Below, piece after piece: positions 25,865 to 33,312 of a DNA stretch of 64,000 nt; position 1 is the stretch's first letter; every line of letters begins with the position of its first letter. Location: contig NZ_JEMG01000001.1 of NCBI RefSeq assembly GCF_000600295.1, forward strand, positions 2,983,278 through 3,047,277, written 5' to 3'. This DNA comes from Hylemonella gracilis str. Niagara R. GTDB taxonomy: Bacteria; Pseudomonadota; Gammaproteobacteria; Burkholderiales; Burkholderiaceae_C. The notes beneath the pieces were generated by a model, which worked only from the letters and a program-made list of their open reading frames with translations, ran no database searches and was not told where the DNA came from. The position numbers and the translations under genes were made by a program.

Positions 25865-26860
25865 ATGCAACGCCGTTCACTGATCCGCCATTCCCTCGTT
25901 GCCAGCAGCTTGCTGCTGGGCGCCACTTGCGTCGCCCTGCCCGCGCTGGCCCAGGGTAAATGGCCCACGGGCAAGGCCATCACCTACCTGGTGCCCTTCG
26001 CACCCGGAGGCAACACCGACACCCTGGCCCGCCTGATCGCGCCAGCCTTGAGCACAGCGCTGGGCACGCCCGTGGTCATCGACAACAAGGGTGGCGCTGG
26101 CGGTAGCGTGGGTTCGGCCATCGCCGCGCGCGCGCCGGCCGACGGTTACACCATCCTGGGGGGCACCATCAGCTCACACTCCATCAATGTGAGCCTGTAT
26201 TCCAAGATCGACTACGACCCCATCAAGTCCTTCACGCCCGTGGCCATGCTGGGTTCTGGCCCGCTGGTGCTGGTGGTGCCGGCCTCCAGCCCCTACAAGA
26301 CGCTCAACGACGTGCTCGCCGCCAGCAAGGCCCGCGACGGCGGCCTGTCCTCGGCCTCGCCCGGCACCGGCACGTCGCCGCACATGGCGCTGGAACTGCT
26401 GTCCTACCAGTCGGGCGTGAAGTTCACGCACGTGCCCTACAAGGGCAGCGGCCCGGCGGTGCAGGACGTGGTCGGCGGTCAAGTGGACATGATGTTCGAC
26501 ACCACGCTCATCGTCGGCCCCCATATCCAGTCCGGCAAGCTGCGCCCGATCGCGGTGACCAGCGCCAAGCGCCTGGAGTCCCTGCCGGATGTGCCCACCA
26601 TCGCCGAAGCCGGTCAGAAGGGCTTCGACATGGGGTCCTGGCAGGCCGTATTCGCGCCGGCGGGCACGCCCAAGCCCATCGTCGATCGCCTGCACGCGGA
26701 GATCATGAAGATCGTCGCCACGCCCGACATCCAGGCCCGTCTCAAGAGTTTCGGCATGGTGCCTTCCACGATGACCCCCGCCCAGCTTGGCGACTACCAG
26801 AAAGCGGAAGTTGCCAAGTGGGCCCAGGTGATCAAGGCCGCCGGCATCAAGGCCGATTGA
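25865..26860 (+). CDS. Bug-family (TctC) periplasmic solute-binding protein, second copy
   Basis: 331 residues, with RBS AAAGGAGAC. The signal peptide runs to about residue 29 (ALPALAQG) and holds an Arg-Arg near the N-terminus. Mature protein starts KWPTGKAITYLVPFAPGGNTDTLAR, followed by DNKGGAGGSVGSAIAARAPADGY and THVPYKGSGPAVQDVVGGQVD, all Bug signatures. As with the first copy there is no TctAB pair. It lies between the second enolase gene and the lactonase gene, so an aldarate, lactone or uronate ligand is likely. Confidence 0.92.
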   Translation: MQRRSLIRHSLVASSLLLGATCVALPALAQGKWPTGKAITYLVPFAPGGNTDTLARLIAPALSTALGTPVVIDNKGGAGGSVGSAIAARAPADGYTILGGTISSHSINVSLYSKIDYDPIKSFTPVAMLGSGPLVLVVPASSPYKTLNDVLAASKARDGGLSSASPGTGTSPHMALELLSYQSGVKFTHVPYKGSGPAVQDVVGGQVDMMFDTTLIVGPHIQSGKLRPIAVTSAKRLESLPDVPTIAEAGQKGFDMGSWQAVFAPAGTPKPIVDRLHAEIMKIVATPDIQARLKSFGMVPSTMTPAQLGDYQKAEVAKWAQVIKAAGIKAD

Positions 26861-26888
26861 CCCTCCACAAACCCAAGCCCGCATCACC

Positions 26889-27917
26889 ATGTCCGTTTCT
26901 CCCACCGCGACCGCCACGGTCTACGTGTCCAATGCCGACAGCCAGGACATCAGCGTGCTGCGACTCGACCGCGCGCGGGGCAGCCTGAACCCGATACAGA
27001 CTGTGCCCGTCGGCGGCATGGTGATGCCCCTTGCCCTGAGTCCGCAGCGGCATGTGCTCTACGCCGCGCTGCGATCGGAGCCCTACACGGTCCTGGCCTT
27101 CACCATCGACCCGTCCACGGGCCACCTCGGCGAACTGGGTCGGGCCGCCCTGCCGGACAGCATGGCCTACCTTGCCACCGACCGCGGCGGGCGGTGGCTC
27201 TTCGCCGCGTCCTACGGTGGCAACCGCGCCAGCGTCTCGCCCATCGGCACCGATGGCCAGCCAGCCCCCGCCGTGCAGATCGTGCCCAACGGCAAGAATG
27301 CGCACGCGGCCATCCCCGACGCGGCCAACCGCAATGTCTACATCACGAGCCTCGGCACCGACCAGGTCTTCCAGTGGCGCTTCGACACCCACACCGGCCA
27401 GCTCACGCCCAACGACCCGCCGGCCATGACCGCGCGCCCGGGCAGCGGCCCGCGCCATCTGGTGTTCCACCCGAACGGTCGCCATGCCTATCTGCTGGGC
27501 GAGCTCGACGCCACCGTGGAGCTGCTCGACGTTGACGCGACCAAGGGCCAACTGAACCGCAAGCAGCACTGGCCCACCCTGCCCGCCGGCGCCACCGTCA
27601 AGCCCTGGGCTGCCGACCTGCACCTGACGCCGGACGGCCGATTCCTCTACACCAGCGAACGCAATTCCAGCACCTTGGCCATCTGGCGCGTCGACACAAG
27701 CAGCGGCGCCTTGAGCCTGGTCGGCCACCAGCCCACCGAGCAGCAACCGCGTGGCTTCCAGATCGATGCCTCGGGCCTATGGCTCATCGCGTCCGGCCAG
27801 CTCTCGCACGCCGTCACGCTGTACAAGATCGACCGTGACAGCGGCCGCCTGACCGAGACCCAACGCCTCCCCGTGGGCAAAGGCCCGAACTGGATCGAAA
27901 TCGTCGATCACCACTGA
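26889..27917 (+). CDS. uxuL: Beta-propeller lactonase, probable aldarolactonase
   Basis: 342 residues, of the seven-bladed-propeller lactonase family (PF10282, related to 6-phosphogluconolactonase YbhE). Blade-like repeats recur with the form [63 protein letters not shown] and [15 protein letters not shown]. No signal peptide. Uronate dehydrogenase releases a lactone, and the operon otherwise has no enzyme to open it, so hydrolysis of glucaro- or galactarolactone is the natural role. The symbol follows propeller lactonases I recall from hexuronate clusters and is tentative. It lies 28 bases after the Bug gene and 5 before garD. Confidence 0.8.
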   Translation: MSVSPTATATVYVSNADSQDISVLRLDRARGSLNPIQTVPVGGMVMPLALSPQRHVLYAALRSEPYTVLAFTIDPSTGHLGELGRAALPDSMAYLATDRGGRWLFAASYGGNRASVSPIGTDGQPAPAVQIVPNGKNAHAAIPDAANRNVYITSLGTDQVFQWRFDTHTGQLTPNDPPAMTARPGSGPRHLVFHPNGRHAYLLGELDATVELLDVDATKGQLNRKQHWPTLPAGATVKPWAADLHLTPDGRFLYTSERNSSTLAIWRVDTSSGALSLVGHQPTEQQPRGFQIDASGLWLIASGQLSHAVTLYKIDRDSGRLTETQRLPVGKGPNWIEIVDHH

Positions 27918-27922
27918 AGCCC

Positions 27923-29527
27923 ATGAGCAACTCGCCCATCATCATCCGCATGCAGGCCACGGATAACGTGGCCATCGTTGCCAACGAAGGTGGCCTGCCT
28001 GCGGGCACGGCGCTGGGCGCCGCATACCCCGGCCTCACGCTGCGCGACAAGGTGCCGCAGGCGCACAAGGTGGCGCTGGTGGACATCGCGGCCGGCGCTG
28101 CAGTCTTGCGCTACGGCGTGCCCATCGGCTACGCCAAGGTGGACATCCCCGCCGGTAGTTGGGTCCACGAACGCCTGCTGGACATGCCCGCCGCGCGCGA
28201 GCTGCAGGGCCTCCCCATGGCCACCGTGAAGCGGCCCGCGCCGGAACCCTTGACGGGGTACACCTTCGAGGGCTACCGCAACCCGGACGGCTCGGTGGGT
28301 ACGCGCAATCTGCTGGCCATCACGACCACCGTGCAGTGCGTGGCCGGTGTGGTGGACGTGGCGGTGGAGCGCATCCGCAAGGAACTGCTGCCGAAGTACC
28401 CGAATGTCGACGGCGTCGTGGGCCTGGAGCACACCTATGGCTGTGGCGTGGCGATTGACGCGCCCGAAGCGCCGATCCCTATCCGCACCCTGCGCAACAT
28501 CAGCCTCAACCCCAACTTCGGTGGCGAAGTCATGGTGGTCAGCCTGGGCTGCGAGAAGCTGCAACCGGAGCGCCTGCTGCCTCCGGGCAGTTTTCGCAAC
28601 ATCCCGATCCGTCAACCCGGTGAGTCCGGCAGCCCAGACAGCGAACAGAACGACGACAAGCTGGACGTGGTCTGCCTGCAGGACAGCGCGCACATCGGCT
28701 TCATGAGCATGATCGACGACATCGTCGAACGTGCCCGTTTCCATCTGGAGCGCCTGAACGCCCGCAAGCGCGAGACGGTGCCCGCCAGCGAACTCGTGGT
28801 CGGCGTGCAATGCGGCGGCAGCGACGCCTTCAGCGGCGTGACGGCCAACCCCGCCGTGGGTTACATGGCCGACCTGCTGGTGCGCGCGGGCGCCACCATC
28901 ATGTTCAGCGAGAACACCGAGGTGCGCGACGCGGTGGAGCAACTCACCAGCCGCGCCGCCACGCCCGCCGTGGCCGAGGACATCGTGCGTGAACTGGGCT
29001 GGTACGACCAGTACCTGGAACGCGGCCGCGTGGACCGCGCCGCCAACACCACGCCCGGCAACAAGGCCGGCGGCCTCTCCAACATCGTGGAGAAGGCCAT
29101 GGGCTCCATCATCAAGAGCGGCACGGCCCCCATCGCCCATGTGCTCTCACCGGGCAACAAGCTGAGCCGTGAACAACGCGGCCTGGTCTACGCCGCCACA
29201 CCCGCCTCCGACTTCATCTGCGGCACGCTGCAGCTCGCCGCAGGCATGAACCTGCACGTCTTCACCACCGGCCGCGGCACGCCCTACGGCCTGGCCGAAT
29301 GCCCGGTGGTCAAGGTGGCCACGCGCACCGAACTGGCCAAGCGCTGGCACGACCTGATGGACGTGAACGCCGGCCGCGTGGCCGACGGTGAACTGACGAT
29401 CGAGGAAGCGGGTTGGGAACTCTTCCGTTTGCTGCTCGATGTGGCCAGCGGCAGGAAGAAGACCTGGGCCGAACAGTGGAAGCTGCACAACTCCCTGGTG
29501 CTGTTCAACCCGGCACCGATCACCTGA
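27923..29527 (+). CDS. garD: Galactarate dehydratase
   Basis: 534 residues, UxaA/GarD family. It dehydrates galactarate (meso-galactarate) to 5-keto-4-deoxyglucarate, feeding KdgD. The N-terminal SAF-like domain spans about 1-95 ([19 protein letters not shown]). The catalytic body contains [30 protein letters not shown], and [17 protein letters not shown] near residue 295. A further conserved stretch is [19 protein letters not shown]. It is the last gene of the rightward operon. No intrinsic terminator is visible in the 112 bases after it. Confidence 0.95.
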   Translation: MSNSPIIIRMQATDNVAIVANEGGLPAGTALGAAYPGLTLRDKVPQAHKVALVDIAAGAAVLRYGVPIGYAKVDIPAGSWVHERLLDMPAARELQGLPMATVKRPAPEPLTGYTFEGYRNPDGSVGTRNLLAITTTVQCVAGVVDVAVERIRKELLPKYPNVDGVVGLEHTYGCGVAIDAPEAPIPIRTLRNISLNPNFGGEVMVVSLGCEKLQPERLLPPGSFRNIPIRQPGESGSPDSEQNDDKLDVVCLQDSAHIGFMSMIDDIVERARFHLERLNARKRETVPASELVVGVQCGGSDAFSGVTANPAVGYMADLLVRAGATIMFSENTEVRDAVEQLTSRAATPAVAEDIVRELGWYDQYLERGRVDRAANTTPGNKAGGLSNIVEKAMGSIIKSGTAPIAHVLSPGNKLSREQRGLVYAATPASDFICGTLQLAAGMNLHVFTTGRGTPYGLAECPVVKVATRTELAKRWHDLMDVNAGRVADGELTIEEAGWELFRLLLDVASGRKKTWAEQWKLHNSLVLFNPAPIT

Positions 29528-29639
29528 GCCGATCACCCGGTCGCCGAAGACCGTGCTTGGTGCCCGGTTCCTGCATGGCCCCGTCAAATCCGCGCCGTAC
29601 CGGATCCTTCGCCGGGCCCAGGCTCCATTGAAACCGGTT

Positions 29640-30206
29640 CTAGTTCCTGGAGAACACCACCCGCACATCGCCCCGGCCCAGCGCCTGGGCCAGGTCTGCT
29701 GGGTTGTCAACACGGCCCAGACGGGTGTATGCGTAGGAAGAATCGAAGTTCAGGTAGAAGATGACTAAGGTGCGCGCCCCCCACAGCATGAGATCGCCAT
29801 TGCGAATCATCCCGGGCCGGCTCGCATCCGTGGGCATAGGGTTGGACAGCTCCTTCTTTTTCTCGTTGCCGTTGAGTTCCTCCATGTCCAAGGACAGAGG
29901 CAACCGTGCGGCAAATGCGCGCGCAGCCTCGGTGTCGGCGAGCGTGATGGAAAAGCGGTGCTTGTCTCCAACAGTCATCCACATGCGTCGTTCCTCCGTT
30001 TTTCTGATTGCCTGAGCTAACTCCGCAGTGGCTGCAGGCGCTGCAGGACCACCTGCGTGGACTGACTGGCCGCCACACAGTGCCGTGAACAGCAGGGACA
30101 GCGCAAACCGGTGCATGGACCACCATCTCAAGAAGCCGCGACGGCTCGCCATTGCAGGCCAGGCGCAAGATTGTCCAGCGCTGACATCCAGGGTTTTGTT
30201 GGCCAC
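29640..30206 (-). CDS. Exported cyclophilin-like fold protein
   Basis: 188 residues from GTG 30206, which has AAAGGAACG upstream. This start places SRRGFLR at residues 21-27 before a hydrophobic stretch (FALSLLFTALCGG), a Tat-type signal. The ATG at 30116 would instead give a plain Sec signal. The mature part (MTVGDKHRFSITLADTEAARAFA, LSLDMEELNGNEK, IRNGDLMLWGARTLVIFYLNF) matches the cyclophilin-like domain family found in many small bacterial proteins. Its biochemical role is not established, and prolyl isomerase activity should not be assumed. It lies 41 bases after the Tat-exported hydrolase gene, so the two form an operon. Confidence 0.75.
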   Translation of the reverse strand: MANKTLDVSAGQSCAWPAMASRRGFLRWWSMHRFALSLLFTALCGGQSVHAGGPAAPAATAELAQAIRKTEERRMWMTVGDKHRFSITLADTEAARAFAARLPLSLDMEELNGNEKKKELSNPMPTDASRPGMIRNGDLMLWGARTLVIFYLNFDSSYAYTRLGRVDNPADLAQALGRGDVRVVFSRN

Positions 30207-30247
30207 GGGCGTTCCTTTCAACATGATCGAGATCAGGCCCCCACAGC

Positions 30248-31354
30248 CTACGCCAGGTGCTGTTTGAAGAAAGACGTCAGCTTGTCGAACGGGATCACAT
30301 TCACGCGGTCGTACAGATCGACGTGGCTGGCGCCCGGGATGATCACGAGCTCCTTCGGCTGGGCCGCGGCGGCATAGGCCGTTTCGCTGAAATAGCGCGA
30401 GTGGGCCTTTTCGCCATGAATGAACAGGACTGGGCGCGGGGAGATTTCCGCGATGTAGGTCAAGATGGGCATGTTCATGAACGACAGCGGCGTCGTCTGC
30501 GTCCACGAATTGAGGGAGTTGACCGCGCGCGGATGGTAGCCGCGCGGCTTCGCGTAATAGTCGTTGTAGTCGAGCAAGAACTGGGTTTCGCCACCCTGCA
30601 ACTTGTTGTAAGGCGGTTGGTAGGCAGGGCTGCCCTTTTCCGCATCCTTCCAGCGCTGCTGGCTCAGTTGCTCCAGCATTTGCGTGCGCTTTGCGAGGGT
30701 CACGCTGTCGTTGTAGCCCTTGGACATGACACGCGTCATGTCGTACATGGTGCTGGCCACGACGGCCTTGACTCGCTTGTCCACTGCGGTGGCATTCAGC
30801 GCCATGCCACCCCAGCCGCAGATGCCGATGATGCCGATACGCTCACGGTCGACCGCCGGCTGCAAGCCCAGGAAGTCGACTGCAGCACTGAAATCCTCGG
30901 TGTTGATGTCAGGCGAGGCCACATTGCGCGGCTCGCCACCGCTTTCGCCGGTGTAGGACGGATCAAAAGCGAGCGTGATGAAGCCGCGCTCCGCCATCGT
31001 TTGCGCATACAGGCCTGACGATTGCTCTTTCACCGCGCCAAATGGGCCACCGATGGCAATCGCCGCCAGCTTGCCGCTGGTGTTCTTGGGCTGGTACACA
31101 TCGGCCGCCAGGGTGATGCCATAGCGGTTCTTGAAGGCGACCTTTTTGTGATCGACCCTGGCGCTCTTGGGGAACGTCTTGTCCCATTTGTCGCCGAGTT
31201 GAATCCGCGACTGTGCGTGGGCTTGCCCCGTGGCGGCAGCCCCAACGCTCAGGGCTGCAATGCCGGTACAGGTCATTTTCAGCAGGTCTCGGCGCCCTGC
31301 GTCGGGCGCGTCTTGCTGGGCCATTGCGGTATCCGTTTCAAGGTGCTTGTTCAT
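30248..31354 (-). CDS. Tat-exported alpha/beta hydrolase, dienelactone-hydrolase-like
   Basis: 368 residues from the ATG at 31354 with CGGAG upstream. A Tat signal is clear: GRRDLLK at residues 20-26, a weakly hydrophobic core and cleavage near AHAQ (about 52). The alpha/beta hydrolase core has GICGWGG, which puts a Cys at the nucleophile elbow, and a probable catalytic His in GASHVDLYD. RPVLFIHGEKAHSRYFSE is typical of the YcjY-type family. The substrate is unknown. It forms an operon with the cyclophilin-like gene, divergent from the LysR at 31530, which probably controls it. Confidence 0.85.
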   Translation of the reverse strand: MNKHLETDTAMAQQDAPDAGRRDLLKMTCTGIAALSVGAAATGQAHAQSRIQLGDKWDKTFPKSARVDHKKVAFKNRYGITLAADVYQPKNTSGKLAAIAIGGPFGAVKEQSSGLYAQTMAERGFITLAFDPSYTGESGGEPRNVASPDINTEDFSAAVDFLGLQPAVDRERIGIIGICGWGGMALNATAVDKRVKAVVASTMYDMTRVMSKGYNDSVTLAKRTQMLEQLSQQRWKDAEKGSPAYQPPYNKLQGGETQFLLDYNDYYAKPRGYHPRAVNSLNSWTQTTPLSFMNMPILTYIAEISPRPVLFIHGEKAHSRYFSETAYAAAAQPKELVIIPGASHVDLYDRVNVIPFDKLTSFFKQHLA

Positions 31355-31408
31355 CGTGATTACTCCGAATGAGCCGTGTTCAGACGGCAAGTTGCGTTGT
31401 CGGCTGCG

Positions 31409-31422
31409 GAGCAGCTTTGCTC
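31409..31422. promoter_or_regulatory. Candidate LysR-type operator
   Basis: GAGCA-GCTT-TGCTC is a perfect short inverted repeat in the 175-base space between the divergent hydrolase and LysR genes. It is weaker evidence than the other operators in this window because the arms are only 5 bp. Confidence 0.35.
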
Positions 31423-31493
31423 AAAAGGTCAAAACCGCTGTGCTTGAGCCGGACTGTATTGACCAGAGTTGCAACCCACTAGCCCCTTTTGGC

Positions 31494-31523
31494 TTGCGTC
31501 AGTGACAAGAGAAAATTGATAAT
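31494..31523 (+). promoter_or_regulatory. Candidate promoter placing transcription start at the LysR start codon
   Basis: TTGCGT (31494-31499), 18 bases, GATAAT (31518-31523; 5 of 6 to consensus). The usual 6-7 base distance puts the first transcribed base at the A of the ATG at 31530. No ribosome-binding site is at normal spacing. A leaderless transcript is therefore possible. Confidence 0.4.
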
Positions 31524-31529
31524 CGCCCC

Positions 31530-32501
31530 ATGCCGATCAATGAATTCAAGGCCATCGCCACCTTCGCAAAAGCCGTCGAACTGGGCAGCATTCGACAAGC
31601 CGCGCTGGCGCATGGCGTGACCCCACAGGCGGCCAGTCAGGCGATCGCGCAACTGGAGCAGCATCTGGGCGTGCGCCTCTTGCACCGCACCACGCGCAGC
31701 CTAGCGCTGACGGAAGAGGGGCGGCATTTTCTGGAAAACACCCAGCCCGCACTGTCCGCCTTGGACCGGGCGCTGGCCCTGACCCGCGACACCAAGGACG
31801 AGATCGCGGGGCCGCTGCGCATCGTTGGTCCCAAGTCGTCCTTCGCGGCGCTGCTGATGCCACTTCTGGACGAGTTCTGTCGCCGCTACCCTGGCGTCCA
31901 GCCCGATGTTCAGTTGGACGACGGCATCGGCAATTGGGTGAAAAGTCGCATGGATGTGGGATTTCGAGTTGGCGCGTCGGCGGAGGAAGGCGTCATCGGC
32001 CGTCAGCTGTTTCCCATGCAATTGATCGTCTGTGCCTCGCCCTCCTACTTGGCCGCGCATGGCGTTCCGGCCAGCCTGGACGATTTGGCGGCGCATCGCT
32101 GCAGCGTCTATCGGCTTCCGGCCACGGGCAAGGTTTTCCCCTGGTACCTCACTGTCAACGGCGAGATCGAACACCGGCACATGTCACCGGCTTTTTCGAC
32201 CAATGACGCAGAGCTTGAACTGGAGGCCGTGCTCTCTGGCCAGGTGATGGGCCAACTGGCCAACTTTCTGGTCGCGGCCCACATCCGCGCGGGGCGGCTG
32301 GTGCCTTTGCTGCTGCCACACATCAGCCATCACATGGGGCTGCACATCTACTACGGCAGTCGCGCGGCGCAACCCAAACGCGTGCGAGCGTTTCTCGATC
32401 TGGCGATCACTCGCTTGTTGGACAGCCCGGACTACGTGCTGTCCAACAAGGAACTGCTAGTGGCCTCGCAGCGGTGGAACCGCACGCAACGGCGACGCTG
32501 A
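31530..32501 (+). CDS. LysR-family transcriptional regulator
   Basis: 323 residues. The N-terminal helix-turn-helix (about 5-62) reads FKAIATFAKAVELGSIRQAA followed by PQAASQAIAQLEQHLGVRLL. The effector domain follows from about residue 92. It is divergent from the Tat hydrolase/cyclophilin-like operon with 175 bases between, the standard layout for LysR control of a neighbour. It is closer to the CrgA/AaeR-like branch in its HRTTRSLALTEEG wing than to CysB-like members. Inducer unknown. Confidence 0.9.
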   Translation: MPINEFKAIATFAKAVELGSIRQAALAHGVTPQAASQAIAQLEQHLGVRLLHRTTRSLALTEEGRHFLENTQPALSALDRALALTRDTKDEIAGPLRIVGPKSSFAALLMPLLDEFCRRYPGVQPDVQLDDGIGNWVKSRMDVGFRVGASAEEGVIGRQLFPMQLIVCASPSYLAAHGVPASLDDLAAHRCSVYRLPATGKVFPWYLTVNGEIEHRHMSPAFSTNDAELELEAVLSGQVMGQLANFLVAAHIRAGRLVPLLLPHISHHMGLHIYYGSRAAQPKRVRAFLDLAITRLLDSPDYVLSNKELLVASQRWNRTQRRR

Positions 32502-32546
32502 ACCTGCCCCTCAACGTTCGCGCTGAAACGGGCAGGCTGCCTGGCC

Positions 32547-33191
32547 TCAGCCTTTGGCCAGCACGACGTGCAAGGCCTTCGTCGTGCCCACGTGCTCGAC
32601 ACAGCGAAAACCTTGCGCCGTCAGGTTGATCCCCGCAAGCAAGGCCTCGCCGCGCCCCAGCAAGGTCGGCGAGATCGCCAGGTGCATCTCGTCGATCAGC
32701 CCCGCCTGAAGGTACTGGCGCACGGTCGCCACGCCACCGCCTACCCGCACATCGCGCGAACCGGCTGCCTCGCGGGCGCGGGCCAGCGCTTCGTGGATGC
32801 CTGCGGTGACGAAATGGAACACCGTGCCGCCTGCCATCTCCAGCGATGGCCGCGCGTGGTGCGTCAGCACGAAGACCGGCACGTGGTAAGGCGGGTTGTC
32901 GCCCCACCAGCCCTTCCACGCATCGTCAGGCCAGGGGCCGCGCACCGGCCCGAACATATTGCGCCCGAGTATCCACGCGCCCACGTTCTCGAAGCTGCGC
33001 TTCGCGTAACCGTCGTCGACGTTGGCCTCGACGCCCTCGGCGCCGGTCATCGCCTGAAAGGTGGTCGTACCGAAAAACCATTCGTGCAAGCGCATCCCGC
33101 CAACACCGAGCGGGTTCTCCAGACTCTGGTCGACACCGGCTCCGTAGCCATCGAGCGAGACCGAGAAAGCGGCCACCCTGAGTTTGGACAT
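32547..33191 (-). CDS. RibD C-terminal/dihydrofolate-reductase-fold protein
   Basis: 214 residues from the ATG at 33191 with GCAGGAGA upstream. The sequence LRVAAFSVSLDGYGAG, AWILGRNMFGPVRGPW, FHFVTAGIHEALARAREAAG and VGGGVATVRQYLQAGLIDEM is the pattern of the RibD_C family seen in YyaP/YwjB-like proteins. These bind NADPH in a dihydrofolate-reductase fold, and most lack a known substrate. It follows the carboxylase gene on the same strand after 121 bases, in the place where an allophanate hydrolase gene might have been expected; it is not related to that enzyme. Confidence 0.85.
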   Translation of the reverse strand: MSKLRVAAFSVSLDGYGAGVDQSLENPLGVGGMRLHEWFFGTTTFQAMTGAEGVEANVDDGYAKRSFENVGAWILGRNMFGPVRGPWPDDAWKGWWGDNPPYHVPVFVLTHHARPSLEMAGGTVFHFVTAGIHEALARAREAAGSRDVRVGGGVATVRQYLQAGLIDEMHLAISPTLLGRGEALLAGINLTAQGFRCVEHVGTTKALHVVLAKG

Positions 33192-33312
33192 GGGGTTCTC
33201 CTGCGTGTGCATGCAAAGGTGCGCCAGAAAGCAAAACCGAATGCGCGCCTGGGACTATAGGCGACCCGCCCTCCCACTCGCTGCCCCCGGCCGCGCCGAT
33301 GCCCAACTGACC

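Noticed and set aside
32547-33191. Allophanate hydrolase in the carboxylase operon
   Set aside because: The gene here has the RibD/dihydrofolate-reductase pattern and no amidase-signature Ser-Ser-Lys site.
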